A stretch of 64,000 nt of DNA from Streptomyces flaveolus (GCF_000716535.1 NZ_JNWV01000024.1:90873-154872), one strand, 5' to 3'. Positions 9,263-20,300 are shown, numbered from the stretch's first letter. Numbers and translations are program-made. The notes: generated by a model from the letters alone, not told the origin.

Positions 9263-9538
9263 CTAACGCGGTTCGTGGGCCGCCGCCCGGCAGGCAGCGG
9301 TCGCGGCGCCGCCTGCCACTCCGGCCTCGGTCAGCCCGGTCACACAACTCTGCAGGTCTCCGACCACGCCACGGCTGCAGGCCGCTGTGACGGAGTCGGA
9401 AGCGGTGGCACCGGCCAGTTCGGCCATCTGTGTGCAGGCGGGGATGTCCGCCCGGACCGCGGGAGCGGCGAGGACCGCACCGCCGAGGGTGAGGGTCAGG
9501 CCGGTGAGGGCACCGGCGATACGGGTCGACGTGCGCAT
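9263..9538 (-). CDS. small secreted protein with four cysteines
   Basis: A 91-residue protein from the ATG at 9538. The N-terminus MRTSTRIAGALTGLTLTLGG followed by AVLAAPAVRA is a clear Sec signal peptide. The mature ~60 residues contain four Cys (PACTQ, TAACS, QSCVT, AACRA), compatible with two disulfides, and are Ala/Gly/Thr-rich. Streptomycetes encode many such small exported proteins of unknown role. No homologous family can be named. A longer in-frame extension to 9922 is rejected because it runs into transposase remnants. Confidence 0.6.
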   Translation of the reverse strand: MRTSTRIAGALTGLTLTLGGAVLAAPAVRADIPACTQMAELAGATASDSVTAACSRGVVGDLQSCVTGLTEAGVAGGAATAACRAAAHEPR

Positions 9539-9819
9539 GGGACGCACCTGCCTTCCGGATCGGTCGCGCGGTCCTGGTCCCGGCGGGCCGGATCCGCGCG
9601 GTGGGCCGCCTGGCGACGCTCGGTGAGTGGGGCCCCGGCCGACGGGCTCACGGGCTGACCGCACGATTCCGCATCGCGTCCCATGAGCCGCACCGGGACA
9701 TGGTTGCCAGGCCGAAGGGCACCGGACCGGACGACACGCACACGGACCTCCACTCGCGGGCCCCTCACTCCAGCGTCGCATCCTCTCCCCCGCCCGTCCT
9801 GGGCACCCGGGGGAGGCCG

Positions 9820-10215
9820 CGCCGAGCTTGTCGTGCTCGCAGCCGCGGTCGGCCGACAGTGCGTCCGGCCGTCGGCGTGGGCGGCCGACGTGACCGGCAA
9901 CGGTGGGAACCTTGTCCAGCAAAGGCAGCAGTTGAGTGGCGTTCGTCGCGATTGCCGCCGGTCAGGAGCACCGCGAGCGGGATGCCCCGAGCGCCGCTGA
10001 GGACGTGATGCTTGCTTGGTGGGATGAGTCGATCAGCCATCGGGGCCAGTCGAGTTTGTCCGCCGACCGTAGCTTCGTCAGCAGCACAAGATCCCGAATG
10101 GGGCTTGCCAGTCCGCCACCCGTGGCCGGCCCGTGACCAGCCTCGGCCCGGCCGGCGACAACGGTTCGATCAGCGACCACAGTTCATCCGCGGTGATCCA
10201 CGGTCGCGGCTGTAG
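9820..10215 (-). pseudogene. IS5-family transposase remnant
   Basis: Minus-strand frames contain the N-terminal ELWSLIEPL segment (about 10190), DWPRWLIDSSH, then GIPLAVLLTGGNRDE and finally LLDKVPTVAGHVGRPRRRPD with DRGCEHDK. That is the order found in streptomycete IS5-type transposases. They lie in three different frames with internal pieces missing, so the gene is dead. Confidence 0.75.
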
Positions 10216-10365
10216 CTTCCCGACGCCCGCACGAACGAGCAGGTAGCCCGACAGTCACATGATCAACGACTTCCTGTCAGAGCCAGTAAGAGCTGTCCCT
10301 CAATCACTTGTCACACAACCTGGCATGATCGACGGGTGTCCAGTGAACCATCGCGGCCGAGCCGC

Positions 10366-10725
10366 ATGAAGTACGTCCTGTTCGACGTCGACGGCACGTT
10401 GATCGACGCGGTGAGCAACCAGCGCACCGTCTGGAGAACTTGGGCGGAGCGGTACGGGCTGGACGCGGACGAGGTGTACCGGGTGGCTCTGCGGACGCGA
10501 CCTACAGAGACGTTCGCCCAGGTCGCTGCGGGCCGAGATCCGCGCGAGTGTCTGGCCACGCTGCATGAATTGGAGGATGAAGACGTCCGATCCGGCGTCT
10601 ACGCGGCGTTCGACGGTGCGTCGGAGCTGCTGCACGGCCTGCCACTGAAGTCCTGGCGCGTGGGGGGCACGTTCGCCGACCATGAGCACGGCGGTGAAGC
10701 GAAGGCCCATTGGTCGCCTTGGTAA
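10366..10725 (+). pseudogene. HAD-type phosphatase, truncated
   Basis: The first part is a good HAD hydrolase: MKYVLFDVDGTLIDAVSNQ contains the DxDxT nucleophile motif, and a helical cap region follows (TWAERYGLDADEVYRVALR). After ELLHGLPLKSW, about where motif II (ST) should follow, the protein turns into unrelated sequence and stops; motifs III and IV are absent. The 119-residue product is roughly half the usual length. A GTG at 10336 is an alternative start. Likely inactive. Confidence 0.65.
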
Positions 10726-11223
10726 GCGGCGCAGTGGCCGTGTGCGGCCCGTGCGGGCTGCGCGGGACGGCAATGTGAGGAGGAACCCCTTGCCGCCGGA
10801 CGCGGAATCGGGGTGGCACACGGGGCGCATGCTGCACTGAGCCGTGAGCGCCGTATAGCGGGCGATGACCTGCGGTAGACCAGGTGGTCCGGGACCACCA
10901 CCGGTCCAGTCAAAGCGAGCCGGCCGCCGAGGCGCGGGTCGTACGTCGCCCGACCGCCGGCACCTAACCCTGCCCCAGCTCAGTGGTCAGCGCGGCGCCG
11001 ATGTCCACCTCGTCCTGCGTCCAGCCGGTGATGTCGAACAGCGGTCCGTCCAACGGCCCATCGACCAGTTCGGCCTAGCACCCGCCCGGCCAGCATTCCC
11101 GGGGCGATGGAATGGACTGCGCGTGATCGACACCGGCGACATCGACGTCCTCCCCGGCCTGGACGCCGACACGGGCGAACACCACCCCACCCACCGTCGC
11201 CCCGACCGGAAGAAGGCGTCCGC
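10726..11223. other. no supported gene; small coding remnant
   Basis: On the minus strand about 10978-11082 encodes an open stretch reading AELVDGPLDGPLFDITGWTQ and ending soon after in a stop. It looks like the C-terminus of a lost protein but has no start. The rest shows nothing. Confidence 0.3.
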
Positions 11224-12231
11224 TCACTGTGTGACGAGGCGGAACGGGTGGTGCGGGTCCCGGGGACATACGGCGATGATCAGCCGACCCCGGCCCGGTG
11301 AGACGCCTGTCGGAACGTTGGCGCCCATGACCCGGCTGTCCTGCCGGTCCTCGTAGGGGATCCAACTGGTGGTGCCGGGGTCCCATTCGCGCTGGTCGAT
11401 GGTGAGCAGCGGGGTGAGCGCTGCGTCGCAGACCGGACAGGCCAGGCGCACGGGTCCGGTAAGGGCCCAGGCGATGTAGCCGCCGGCCTTCCAACCGGGG
11501 GCCGTGGACAGGTTGCAGACGTACTGTTCGTCCGGCTCCTCGCTCTCGTTCTCTTCCTGTCCCTCCCACGCTTCGATGCGCTCCTGCACGTCCTCGGGGA
11601 GCTCTTCGAACCATGGGTGCTCGATGACCTCTTCGGGGTGCAGCACGCATGGCGAGGGGACAAGCTCGGGACGGCCTACGACCCCGGGAACCGGCTGCTC
11701 GGTCAGCGGTGTGCCGGTCTCCCCCGAGTGCCGCCACCTCAATTCCACGTGCATCTCGTGGCGGCTCTCGCCGTGCCGTTCGAAGGGGCACCAGAACACC
11801 TGGAGCAGGTCCCCTGCCCCGCTGTCGGGCAGACCGGGCACGTCCCGCCGGTACAGCTGGGTCACGCCGATCAGCGGGATGGGGTCGGTGTCGGCCAGGT
11901 GGGGTGCGTGCCGGCCTCGCTTGAAGCGGGAGAGCTCGTCGGCCTCCTCGGCGTTGGGGCCGGAGCGCGGATCGCGCCGCCAGGCCCGTTCCAGGATCTC
12001 CCGCTCGCGCAGCACATCGGCGTAGCGGTGGCCGCGGTCCCGCCTGTGGGGGAGGGTACACACGGGCCAGGGCTCGTCGGCGGGCCAGAGCATCGGGCCG
12101 CCGACGGAGCTTTCCAGGGCCGTGGGCGTGCCGCGGCGTGGGTGCAGCCGGGTCACGGTGCGGCGCAGCGCGACCAGTTCGGCGACGATCGCTTCCATGT
12201 CGACAGGGCGCGGTGGGGTCGTACGGGGCAT
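11224..12231 (-). CDS. DUF1963/YwqG-like protein
   Basis: A 335-residue protein. The ATG at 12231 overlaps the stop of the upstream gene by one base (TGATG), so the two are translationally coupled. The sequence has the features of YwqG/DUF1963 proteins: an early SSVGGPMLWPADEPWPVC motif, PIPLIGVTQLYRRDVP, LQVFWCPFERHG, and a C-terminal LLTIDQREWDPGTTSW followed by GRGRLIIAVC. An acidic stretch (EENESEEPDEQ) lies near residue 235. Biochemical role unknown; such proteins often lie beside contact-dependent toxin immunity genes. The longer frame to 12360 is rejected because of the coupling. Confidence 0.75.
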   Translation of the reverse strand: MPRTTPPRPVDMEAIVAELVALRRTVTRLHPRRGTPTALESSVGGPMLWPADEPWPVCTLPHRRDRGHRYADVLREREILERAWRRDPRSGPNAEEADELSRFKRGRHAPHLADTDPIPLIGVTQLYRRDVPGLPDSGAGDLLQVFWCPFERHGESRHEMHVELRWRHSGETGTPLTEQPVPGVVGRPELVPSPCVLHPEEVIEHPWFEELPEDVQERIEAWEGQEENESEEPDEQYVCNLSTAPGWKAGGYIAWALTGPVRLACPVCDAALTPLLTIDQREWDPGTTSWIPYEDRQDSRVMGANVPTGVSPGRGRLIIAVCPRDPHHPFRLVTQ

Positions 12232-12854
12232 CAGCCGAGGTTTCCTACAAGAGGTGGGCGGGTCGGGGCGGCAGGGCCCGCGGCCGGACGGATTTGGCAG
12301 CATGCTGCATCGACGAGCTGCTCCGAATCGTAGGAACGGGACCGGGTGCACGATCGGCATGCCCGACCGGCTTTCCAGTCATCCGTCGTGTCATCACCGT
12401 CCAGCAACGCCCTCACGTACTCGATGGCCTCCGCAGGCGAGAGCATGGGCAGCCACTGCCGCAGTGTCCGCACAGCATGCATGCGTCCGCGTGTAGCGGC
12501 GACTCCGCACAGCTCATCGTGTAGATCGTCTACTGCGGTACGCGCCGGCAACCCGCGTATCCGAGCCCGGTAGTCGGCCTCCCACTGCCCTGTTTTCACG
12601 GAGACGACGCCGACGCTGTGCAGTCCCCCGTCGACGCGGTCGACCAGATACGGCCCATTGCCGACCAGCGAGTGCTCCCATTTCCGAGTGCGTACGAACT
12701 CCTCGGACTGCCAGGAGACGATCCACACCAGCTCGTGCTCCTCGACGTGGACGACAGCCATCCGCTTCGCGTCCGCACTCGCAGCCCGCCATTGCTGATA
12801 GTCGCGCTCCAACTGTTCTTCGACAGTCCGGACGGCGACTTCTCGCTCGATCAC
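12231..12854 (-). CDS. YrhB-like (Imm35-type) protein
   Basis: A 207-residue protein from the ATG at 12854. The centre reads VWIVSWQSEEFVRTR then SLVGNGPYLVDRVDG and HSVGVVSV, the signature of the YrhB domain found in immunity proteins of polymorphic toxin systems. A second helical part (RTLRQWLPMLSPAEAIEYVR) follows. The tail from about residue 165 on is Cys/Arg/Pro-rich and may be a frame that has drifted. It is the first gene of a two-gene unit with the DUF1963-like gene. No toxin gene is visible nearby, so an immunity role is only an inference. Confidence 0.65.
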   Translation of the reverse strand: MIEREVAVRTVEEQLERDYQQWRAASADAKRMAVVHVEEHELVWIVSWQSEEFVRTRKWEHSLVGNGPYLVDRVDGGLHSVGVVSVKTGQWEADYRARIRGLPARTAVDDLHDELCGVAATRGRMHAVRTLRQWLPMLSPAEAIEYVRALLDGDDTTDDWKAGRACRSCTRSRSYDSEQLVDAACCQIRPAAGPAAPTRPPLVGNLG

Positions 12855-13661
12855 GCGTGCAGCATCCCGTACCGGCCCCTCTGTAGACCAGCGAATTCGA
12901 ACGGCTCAGCGCCACGGGCGAGAGCACTGGCGGACCTCGAGCCGGGGCGTCCGGGAGCCGGCGTGCGAGCCGGGCTTTCACGGTGGGCGGCTGGGGCAGC
13001 GCCGCGGCCAGGACCTCGTCGACCACGGCAGCTCATCCTCACCGGCCGACAGCACCTCGCTGCTGACCGGTGCACCGCAGAGCCTTCGGGCCGGTGGCCG
13101 GGCTGAAACCGGACAGCCCGGCCAACCGGATCGGATGTCCGCGCGGCGGGGGTAGCAGCCTGACGGCACGAGCGTGGCGGGCGGCAGATCGCTCCCCGTC
13201 CGGTCTCTCAAGAACTCTGTCGCCTGGTTGAGCAGCAACACCGCCGCTGCGAGGAACACCGCATCTTCGGGATGCCGGCAGTGGGCCGTCGGCGGGGCGG
13301 GTCAGAGCGGCAGCGAGTGCCGCCTGGTGCCGGTCAGGCGCGTGGCAGGGGGGCCGACCGCGGGTGCCAGGGGGCTGCGGGACTGACGGGACCGAGAGGT
13401 CGGCACTGTCACGGTGGCCGCGATCCGGCTTTGGCTGCGAGCGCGATGCGCCGACGACACCTCAGTTGATTCTCATACGGCGCCAGAACGCATAGCTACC
13501 GGTGCCCACTTCGGGCCAGTGGTTTCCCAGGGGCCACAAGCTTGCGCCTGGGCCGGAAAGTGGTCCTGGTCATCAACGCCGAGCCATCTCTGCCTAGTTG
13601 AGGCTGCGGTAATGAGCCTTCGGCATGGCCAATCGGCGTGCAGGCGATGCATCATGGATCG
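12855..13661. other. no supported gene
   Basis: About 800 bases. A minus-strand stretch (12978-13259) begins MFLAAAVLLLNQATEFLRDR but loses coherence after ~40 residues, and another frame reads VVDEVLAAALPQPPTVKARL. Together they suggest a decayed gene that I cannot identify. No start, ribosome-binding site or motif supports an active one. Confidence 0.35.
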
Positions 13662-15131
13662 ATGAGGTTCCGTCGGTGGCGCGCCAAGGAACGCGGTCAG
13701 GACGTGCTGGCTGCTGCACTCTACGAGGGCAACACCCGGGCCCGTGAGCGGATCGACCGGTGGTGGGAGGCCGGCGGAGCCCACCGCGACGAAGTCTGGC
13801 GTGGGGCGTGGTTCCTGCTGACGGCGGCGGACTTCAGGTTCGGCAACCACGAGCGGCCGGAGCGAGTCGTTCCGGTGCTGGAGTTCCTGCTCGAGGCCGA
13901 CCCCACGTCCCCGTACCGGCCGCAGGTCCGGCTGACCGCCTGTCTCCCGCAGACCGCCGCCGACCCGCCGAAGGGCGTGTACATGGGCGATCCGCAGGTT
14001 CCGCTGCTGGTCGAAGCCGCGCTGAGGTTCCCCGATCCCAGCTTGCGCCAACGGTTGGCCGACCTGTTGTCCGTCACCGACCAGCCCGGCCTGCTGGACG
14101 CCCTGGAAACCGAGTTCCGGCCGCGTGCTCGGCTGGGCCCGACCTACATGGGCGCGGCACCGCCCGGCCACGAGACTCGGTGCGGCCTGTGGCTTGGGGG
14201 CGAGCCGAATGCGCTCCTGAAGATCGTCTGCGCCAACCCGAACCTGCCCCGGCCGCCCGCCCAGCCCGAGGACATCGACCTGTCCTTGCTCGCGCTCCTG
14301 AAGGACCGGCCCGATCTGCTGCCGGCATTTGACCAGAACGCCCTGGCCGTACGGCTGTTGGAGTATCTCGGCACCTGGCTGCCGGAACAGGTCCACGACC
14401 GGTGCCGCCGCGCGTTGCGTCACCTGTCGGCCCGCGAGGGTGTCACGGCGGTGTGTGACCAGGCCATGCTCGGTGACGCCGAGGCGGTGGCCGCGGCCCG
14501 CGACGCCGGCTACCGGCCGGGCGACCCCGCCTTGACTCCCATCTTCCTGCTGCTCACCGGGCAGCTCTCGGCCTATCGCGAGGCCGATCCGAACGGGCGG
14601 GTCGTGCAACTGACGTGCTCCATCGACGGGTTGCGGATCAGGGAAGACGTCATCATCGACCGGATCCTGGCAACCCTGGACACGGACCTGCCGGACGACG
14701 TGGCCGCAGCCGTACGGCGGTCTCTGCGCGACCTCGGTCCCTTGGGCGAGCCCTCGGTCGAGGACCTCAGACGTTGGGCTATGCGAAGGGCCATCCTGGC
14801 CCGCGCGATCAAGCTCGAGCCGGAGGCGGTCGCGGCCGTGGTCGACGCGGGTTACCTGCCCGAAGACGACGACCAGGAGCTACTGCCGTTGCTCTTCCTC
14901 ACCGAACAGTTCGAGCGGTACGACCGCGAAGACCCGAACGGCACGAGGCTACGCGCCGTCCTCGCCGAGAAGCGTTACCGGTATGAGCACGAGCATTTCC
15001 GGACCGTCGCGGAGCGGGCGGGGCGCCCGGACCCATGGCCGCCCGCCAAGCCGTCGCCGGCGGGTGACCGGAAGTCGACCCCGCACGCAACCACTTGGCC
15101 GACCAGCTTCGGCGTCGGCGGCCACTTCTAG
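13662..15131 (+). CDS. hypothetical helical-repeat protein
   Basis: A 489-residue protein from the ATG at 13662 (MRFRRWRAKERGQDVL); a start at 13638 is also open but has no better ribosome-binding site. The sequence is strongly helical and Leu/Ala-rich, like HEAT or armadillo repeats. An internal duplication is visible: DAGYRPGD...LTGQLSAYREADPNG and, ~120 residues later, DAGYLPED...LTEQFERYDREDPNG. There is no signal peptide, membrane helix or catalytic motif. A scaffold role is plausible but not shown. It is flanked on both sides by gene-free DNA. Confidence 0.6.
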   Translation: MRFRRWRAKERGQDVLAAALYEGNTRARERIDRWWEAGGAHRDEVWRGAWFLLTAADFRFGNHERPERVVPVLEFLLEADPTSPYRPQVRLTACLPQTAADPPKGVYMGDPQVPLLVEAALRFPDPSLRQRLADLLSVTDQPGLLDALETEFRPRARLGPTYMGAAPPGHETRCGLWLGGEPNALLKIVCANPNLPRPPAQPEDIDLSLLALLKDRPDLLPAFDQNALAVRLLEYLGTWLPEQVHDRCRRALRHLSAREGVTAVCDQAMLGDAEAVAAARDAGYRPGDPALTPIFLLLTGQLSAYREADPNGRVVQLTCSIDGLRIREDVIIDRILATLDTDLPDDVAAAVRRSLRDLGPLGEPSVEDLRRWAMRRAILARAIKLEPEAVAAVVDAGYLPEDDDQELLPLLFLTEQFERYDREDPNGTRLRAVLAEKRYRYEHEHFRTVAERAGRPDPWPPAKPSPAGDRKSTPHATTWPTSFGVGGHF

Positions 15132-16397
<1,266 letters not shown>

Positions 16398-16917
16398 GCG
16401 GAGTCACATTACTTGGTGCCCGCGGAGGAGGCCCTCGTTCCTCGGGGGGTTCCACCTCCCCGACTGGAATCCCGAGCCCTCACGAAGGACCCACCGCCCA
16501 GCGACGCAGGCTGCGCCCGGTCCACCGACCGAGGCAGTGAGTCGACCGCGTTCACGCCTGGCCGGGGATCACTCGACGTGGGCAAAAAATGCACACAGAG
16601 AACTGTGCCGCTGTATGACTCGGGAATGCCTCATGGTGACGACCTTCAGCCTCACCGGGCAGAGCGGCCTTGACCCTGTCGGGCGTACGGTCGGGCAGAG
16701 GGGCGCCGTTCGGTGCCGCCGCCTCCGCTCAGCGGGATCGGGGCTCCGGATGGGCGCCCCTGACCCGGAGCCCAGCAGGTCGCGGTGGAGGGCGGCGCGG
16801 TCGGCGGCGAGCCGGCCGTACCGCCGGGGTCACGATCCGTACTGCCGCCCGGGCACGTCCCGGTACGCCGCGGGTCCCGGGCTCCGCCGGCCCGGCCCCT
16901 CCGGTGCCCGGGACTGC
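16398..16917. other. no supported gene
   Basis: About 520 bases between the kinase start and the end of the XRE gene. No motif-bearing frame seen. Confidence 0.4.
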
Positions 16918-17805
16918 TCAGGCCCAGGGGGCGGCTGCTTCGCCGGGACCGGCCGGATGGGGGGCTGGGGCGGTGCCGGTGGTCCAGCTGCTGAGGATGC
17001 GCAGGGACTGGGCTGTGGTGGAACCTGGCTCGGGGATGTAGACGCACAGGGTCTGGTTGTCGTCGCCGGGCGGTTGCAGCGATTCGTAGGAGAAGTGCAG
17101 GTCGCCGACGAGTGGGTGCCGGTAGTGCATGGTCCCGTGGCTGCGGCGCAGCACGCGGTGGTCGTTCCACCAGGTGCTGAACTCCGGTGATTTCAGGGTG
17201 AGTTCGCCGATCAGGTCGGCCAGTCGGCGATCCTGCGGGCAGCGGCCGGCCTCCAGGCGCAGCATGGCCACGGTCTCGGCCGCGATCTGCTCCCAGTCGC
17301 CGGTGCGCTCGCGCGCCTCGGGGTCGAGCAGGTAGTAGCGGGCGAGGTTGCGCCGCTGGACGGGCAGCGCCTCGAAGTCGGTCAGGACGGCGCGGGCCAG
17401 ACGGTTCGAGGCAAGGACGTCGGTGCGCCGGCCGATGACGAATGCGGGCACCTGCTCCAGGGTCTGGAGCATCAGGTGCAGACCCTGGCGGACCCGCTGC
17501 GGGTTGACCGGCGCCCGGCGCCCGCCCGGGCGGGCGAGAAGGTTGGTGAGGTGTTCGCGCTCGGCGGCGTCCAGGCGCAGGGCGCGGGCCAGGGCCTCGA
17601 CCACCTCGGGCGAGGGGTGCGCGGCCCGACCCTGCTCCAGCCGGGTGTAGTACTCGGTGCTCACGCCCGCGAGGCGGGCGGCCTCCTCGCGGCGCAGGCC
17701 GGGCACGCGTCGGGGGCGCCCGTCGGCGGGCAGCCCCGCCGACTCGGGGCTCACCCGCGCACGACGATTGCGCAGGAAGGCGGCGATCTCGCTGCTGCGG
17801 TCCAT
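16918..17805 (-). CDS. XRE-type regulator with MmyB-like ligand-binding domain
   Basis: A 295-residue protein. The ATG at 17805 (MDRSSEIAAFLRNRR) starts just before the DNA-binding domain. The helix-turn-helix is LRREEAARLAGVSTEYYTRL (about residues 38-57). The rest matches the MmyB-like domain with VPAFVIGRRTDVLASNRLA, NLARYYLLDPEAR and the ending LRILSSWTTGTAP. It lies divergent from the SDR gene across a 188-bp gap and probably represses or activates that gene, the usual layout for MmyB regulator/oxidoreductase pairs in streptomycetes. Confidence 0.9.
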   Translation of the reverse strand: MDRSSEIAAFLRNRRARVSPESAGLPADGRPRRVPGLRREEAARLAGVSTEYYTRLEQGRAAHPSPEVVEALARALRLDAAEREHLTNLLARPGGRRAPVNPQRVRQGLHLMLQTLEQVPAFVIGRRTDVLASNRLARAVLTDFEALPVQRRNLARYYLLDPEARERTGDWEQIAAETVAMLRLEAGRCPQDRRLADLIGELTLKSPEFSTWWNDHRVLRRSHGTMHYRHPLVGDLHFSYESLQPPGDDNQTLCVYIPEPGSTTAQSLRILSSWTTGTAPAPHPAGPGEAAAPWA

Positions 17806-17993
17806 ACACCCAGTCTGAACCGCCCGCATGCTGCTCGCCCCGCGCTGGGTGGCCCTGCCAGTACCTGTTTCGCCAGGGCCACCTCCGGGCCGTCCGGGTC
17901 GGTCCCGCGGTGGTGTGCTTGAAGGCAGAGGGACCGCGAGGCGACCTTCGAGGCCCCTGCCATACCCGCTCATCTTCCGGAAGGTGTCACCCC

Positions 17994-18782
17994 ATGACCA
18001 CCGAGACCTCTGCCACGGCCTGGGCCGGGCCCCTGGACGGCCGGGTGGCCGTCATCACCGGCGCGTCCAGCGGCATCGGGGAGGCGTCGGCCGAGCACCT
18101 GGCGTCTCTGGGTGCGAAGGTCGCCGTGCTGGCACGGCGCGCGGAGCGGCTGGACGACCTCGTCGCGCGCATCGCCAAGAACGGCGGCACCGCCGTGGCC
18201 ATCGCCGTCGACGTGACCGACGCCGCCGCGGTGCAGGCCGCGGCCGACCGCGTGGAAGCGGAGCTGGGCGGCGCCGACCTGCTCTTCAACAACGCCGGCG
18301 TCATGCTGCCCGGCCCCGTCGAGGAACTGCGCGCCGACCAGTGGCAGCAGCAGATCGACCTGAACATCTCCGGGCTGATGAAGGTCATCGGCGCGTTCAC
18401 CCCGCAGCTGGTCCGGGCCGCCGGCGAGCGCGGCGTGGCCGACCTGATCAACACCTCGTCGAGCGCCGCGCAGAACCTCTACCCGACCTTCGCCGTCTAC
18501 GCCGGCACCAAGGCGTTCGTCTCGCACCTGTCGAAGCACCTACGCATCGAGCTGGGCCCGAAGAACGTGCGGGTCTCCGCGATCGAGCCCGGCATCGTGG
18601 GCACGGAACTGCAGGACCACGTCACCGACACCGGTGCCCGCGAGTGGCTGGAGGGGTCGAAGGACACCATCGACTGGCTCATGCCGGAGGACATCGCGCA
18701 GACGGTCGGCTTCATCGCCTCCATGCCGCTGCGGGTCAATCTGCCGCAGGTCTTCATCATGCCGACCGCCCAGCCCAGCTGA
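17994..18782 (+). CDS. short-chain dehydrogenase/reductase
   Basis: A 262-residue classical SDR from the ATG at 17994, preceded by GGAAGG. The NAD(P)-binding motif is TGASSGIGE (TGxxxGxG), followed by NNAG in LLFNNAGVMLPG, the catalytic Ser in LINTSSSAAQN, and YxxxK as VYAGTKAF. It is a soluble oxidoreductase whose substrate is unknown. It is divergent from the XRE regulator at 16918-17805, its likely controller. Confidence 0.9.
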   Translation: MTTETSATAWAGPLDGRVAVITGASSGIGEASAEHLASLGAKVAVLARRAERLDDLVARIAKNGGTAVAIAVDVTDAAAVQAAADRVEAELGGADLLFNNAGVMLPGPVEELRADQWQQQIDLNISGLMKVIGAFTPQLVRAAGERGVADLINTSSSAAQNLYPTFAVYAGTKAFVSHLSKHLRIELGPKNVRVSAIEPGIVGTELQDHVTDTGAREWLEGSKDTIDWLMPEDIAQTVGFIASMPLRVNLPQVFIMPTAQPS

Positions 18783-19256
18783 CACCGGGGCCCGTCATGC
18801 CCGGCATGTACGCCGACGTCTGTGCCGGGCACGGCAGGCTCACCGGGCGCGCGTGGTCCTGTCCGGCATGAGACGGTCGACCGGTGAGCCGGGCCCTCAG
18901 CCCGCGCCGCTCGTACATCCGCCTCCGGCACTGACGCTCCACCGACGCCCGCCCGCCCCCGAGGACGCATGCGCCCGCAGAGCTCAGCGCCGTGCGGGAC
19001 ACCCCGGCGGCCCTCCTCGGCCCTGGTACCGACCCGGTTCCGGGCCCGCGGCCCGTCCACATCGCGCGCCGGACCTCCGCCCCGGCCTCCGCTTCGACCT
19101 GCCGCTCGGGCGGTCAAGCGGGTGGGAGTGGTCGCAGCGTCCCGTAAGTACATCCCTGTCATGTGAGGGGGACGATGCCGCAAGACCACCGGCCGGATCC
19201 TGCTTTCAGCAACCGGAGTGCATCCCTCGAGTACCACCTGGAATGGAGCGTGACTC
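18783..19256. other. no supported gene
   Basis: About 470 bases upstream of the alcohol dehydrogenase. No gene recognised; probably its leader plus non-coding DNA. Confidence 0.4.
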
Positions 19257-20300
19257 ATGCGCGCAGCCCTCATGTACGGCGCCGGTGACGTCCGCGTCGA
19301 GAACGTCCCCGACTCCGTCATCAAGCTCCCGACCGACGCCCTGGTCCGGATCACCGCGTCCTGTGTCTGCGGCACCGATCTGTGGCCGTACGCCTCGATG
19401 AAGCCCGAGGACGGTCCCGCACGGATGGGCCACGAGTTCATCGGCATCGTCGAGGACACCGGCTCGGAGGTGACCAGTGTCAAGCGCGGCGACCTGGTCG
19501 TCTCTCCCTGGACCATCTCCGACAACACCTGCGAGTTCTGCCGCGAGGGCCTGCACACCTCGTGTGCCCACCCGGAGGCGAACTTCTGGGACGGCGAGGC
19601 GGAGGAGGGCGGCCAGGCCGAGGCCATCCGCGTCCCTTTGGCCGACGGCACCCTCGTCAAGCTCCCCGTCGCCGCGGACTCGGCCCTCATCCCCTCACTG
19701 CTCACGCTCTGTGACGCCTTCGCCACCGGTCACCACGCCGCCGTGTCAGGCGGTGTCGACGGGCGCACCCGAGTCACCGTGATCGGTGACGGAGCCGTCG
19801 GCCTGATGGCGGTCCTGTCCGCCAAGCGGCTGGGCGCTGAACAGATCATCCTCATGGGCCGCCATCAGGTGCGCACCGACCTGGGCCGCGAGTTCGGCGC
19901 GACCGACGTCGTCGCAGCCCGCGGCGAAGCAGGCATCGAGGAGGTCCGTGAGCTCACCGGCGGGCACGGCTCACACGTGGTCCTGGAAGCCGTCGGCACC
20001 ATGCCCGCCTACCAGCAGGCCCTCGGCATCGTCCGGCCGGGCGGTGTCATCAGCCGGGTCGGCGCCCCCCAGTACGAGGAAGCACCCATCGGCTTCGGCA
20101 GCCTCTTCCGGCACAACATCCGCCTGGCCGGCGGACCCTCACCCGCCCGGGCCTACATCGAGGAGCTGATGCCCGACATCCTGGAGGGCACCATCGAGCC
20201 CGGGAAGGTCTTCGACGTCACCACCGACCTCGACGGCGTCCCGGCCGGCTACAAGGACATGGCCGACCGCAAGAGCCTGAAGGTACTCGTCAAACCCTGA
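19257..20300 (+). CDS. zinc-dependent alcohol dehydrogenase (MDR family)
   Basis: A 347-residue protein of typical length. The catalytic zinc site is seen as CVCGTDLWPY and GHEFIGIVEDTG. Structural-zinc-type cysteines lie in CEFCREGLHTSCAH, with one of the usual four missing. The nucleotide-binding part has VTVIGDGAVGLMAVLSAKRLGA. It would oxidise an alcohol or reduce an aldehyde with NAD(P). The ATG at 19257 has GGAATGGAG upstream. The next gene on the same strand encodes another oxidoreductase 270 bases away, so they may be co-regulated. Confidence 0.88.
   Translation: MRAALMYGAGDVRVENVPDSVIKLPTDALVRITASCVCGTDLWPYASMKPEDGPARMGHEFIGIVEDTGSEVTSVKRGDLVVSPWTISDNTCEFCREGLHTSCAHPEANFWDGEAEEGGQAEAIRVPLADGTLVKLPVAADSALIPSLLTLCDAFATGHHAAVSGGVDGRTRVTVIGDGAVGLMAVLSAKRLGAEQIILMGRHQVRTDLGREFGATDVVAARGEAGIEEVRELTGGHGSHVVLEAVGTMPAYQQALGIVRPGGVISRVGAPQYEEAPIGFGSLFRHNIRLAGGPSPARAYIEELMPDILEGTIEPGKVFDVTTDLDGVPAGYKDMADRKSLKVLVKP

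Noticed and set aside
10978..11082. Short gene ending GWTQDEVDIGAALTTELG
   Set aside because: No start codon in frame and a stop directly upstream; only a C-terminal remnant.
12978..13259. Possible small membrane protein starting MFLAAAVLLLNQATEFL
   Set aside because: Coherent for only ~40 residues, no ribosome-binding site, then Arg/Pro-rich noise; kept only as a comment on the gene-free stretch.
16918..18782. Regulator and SDR pair as part of the PBD cluster
   Set aside because: More than 15 kb from the first cluster gene with many unrelated and broken genes between; the divergent pair is a common stand-alone unit.
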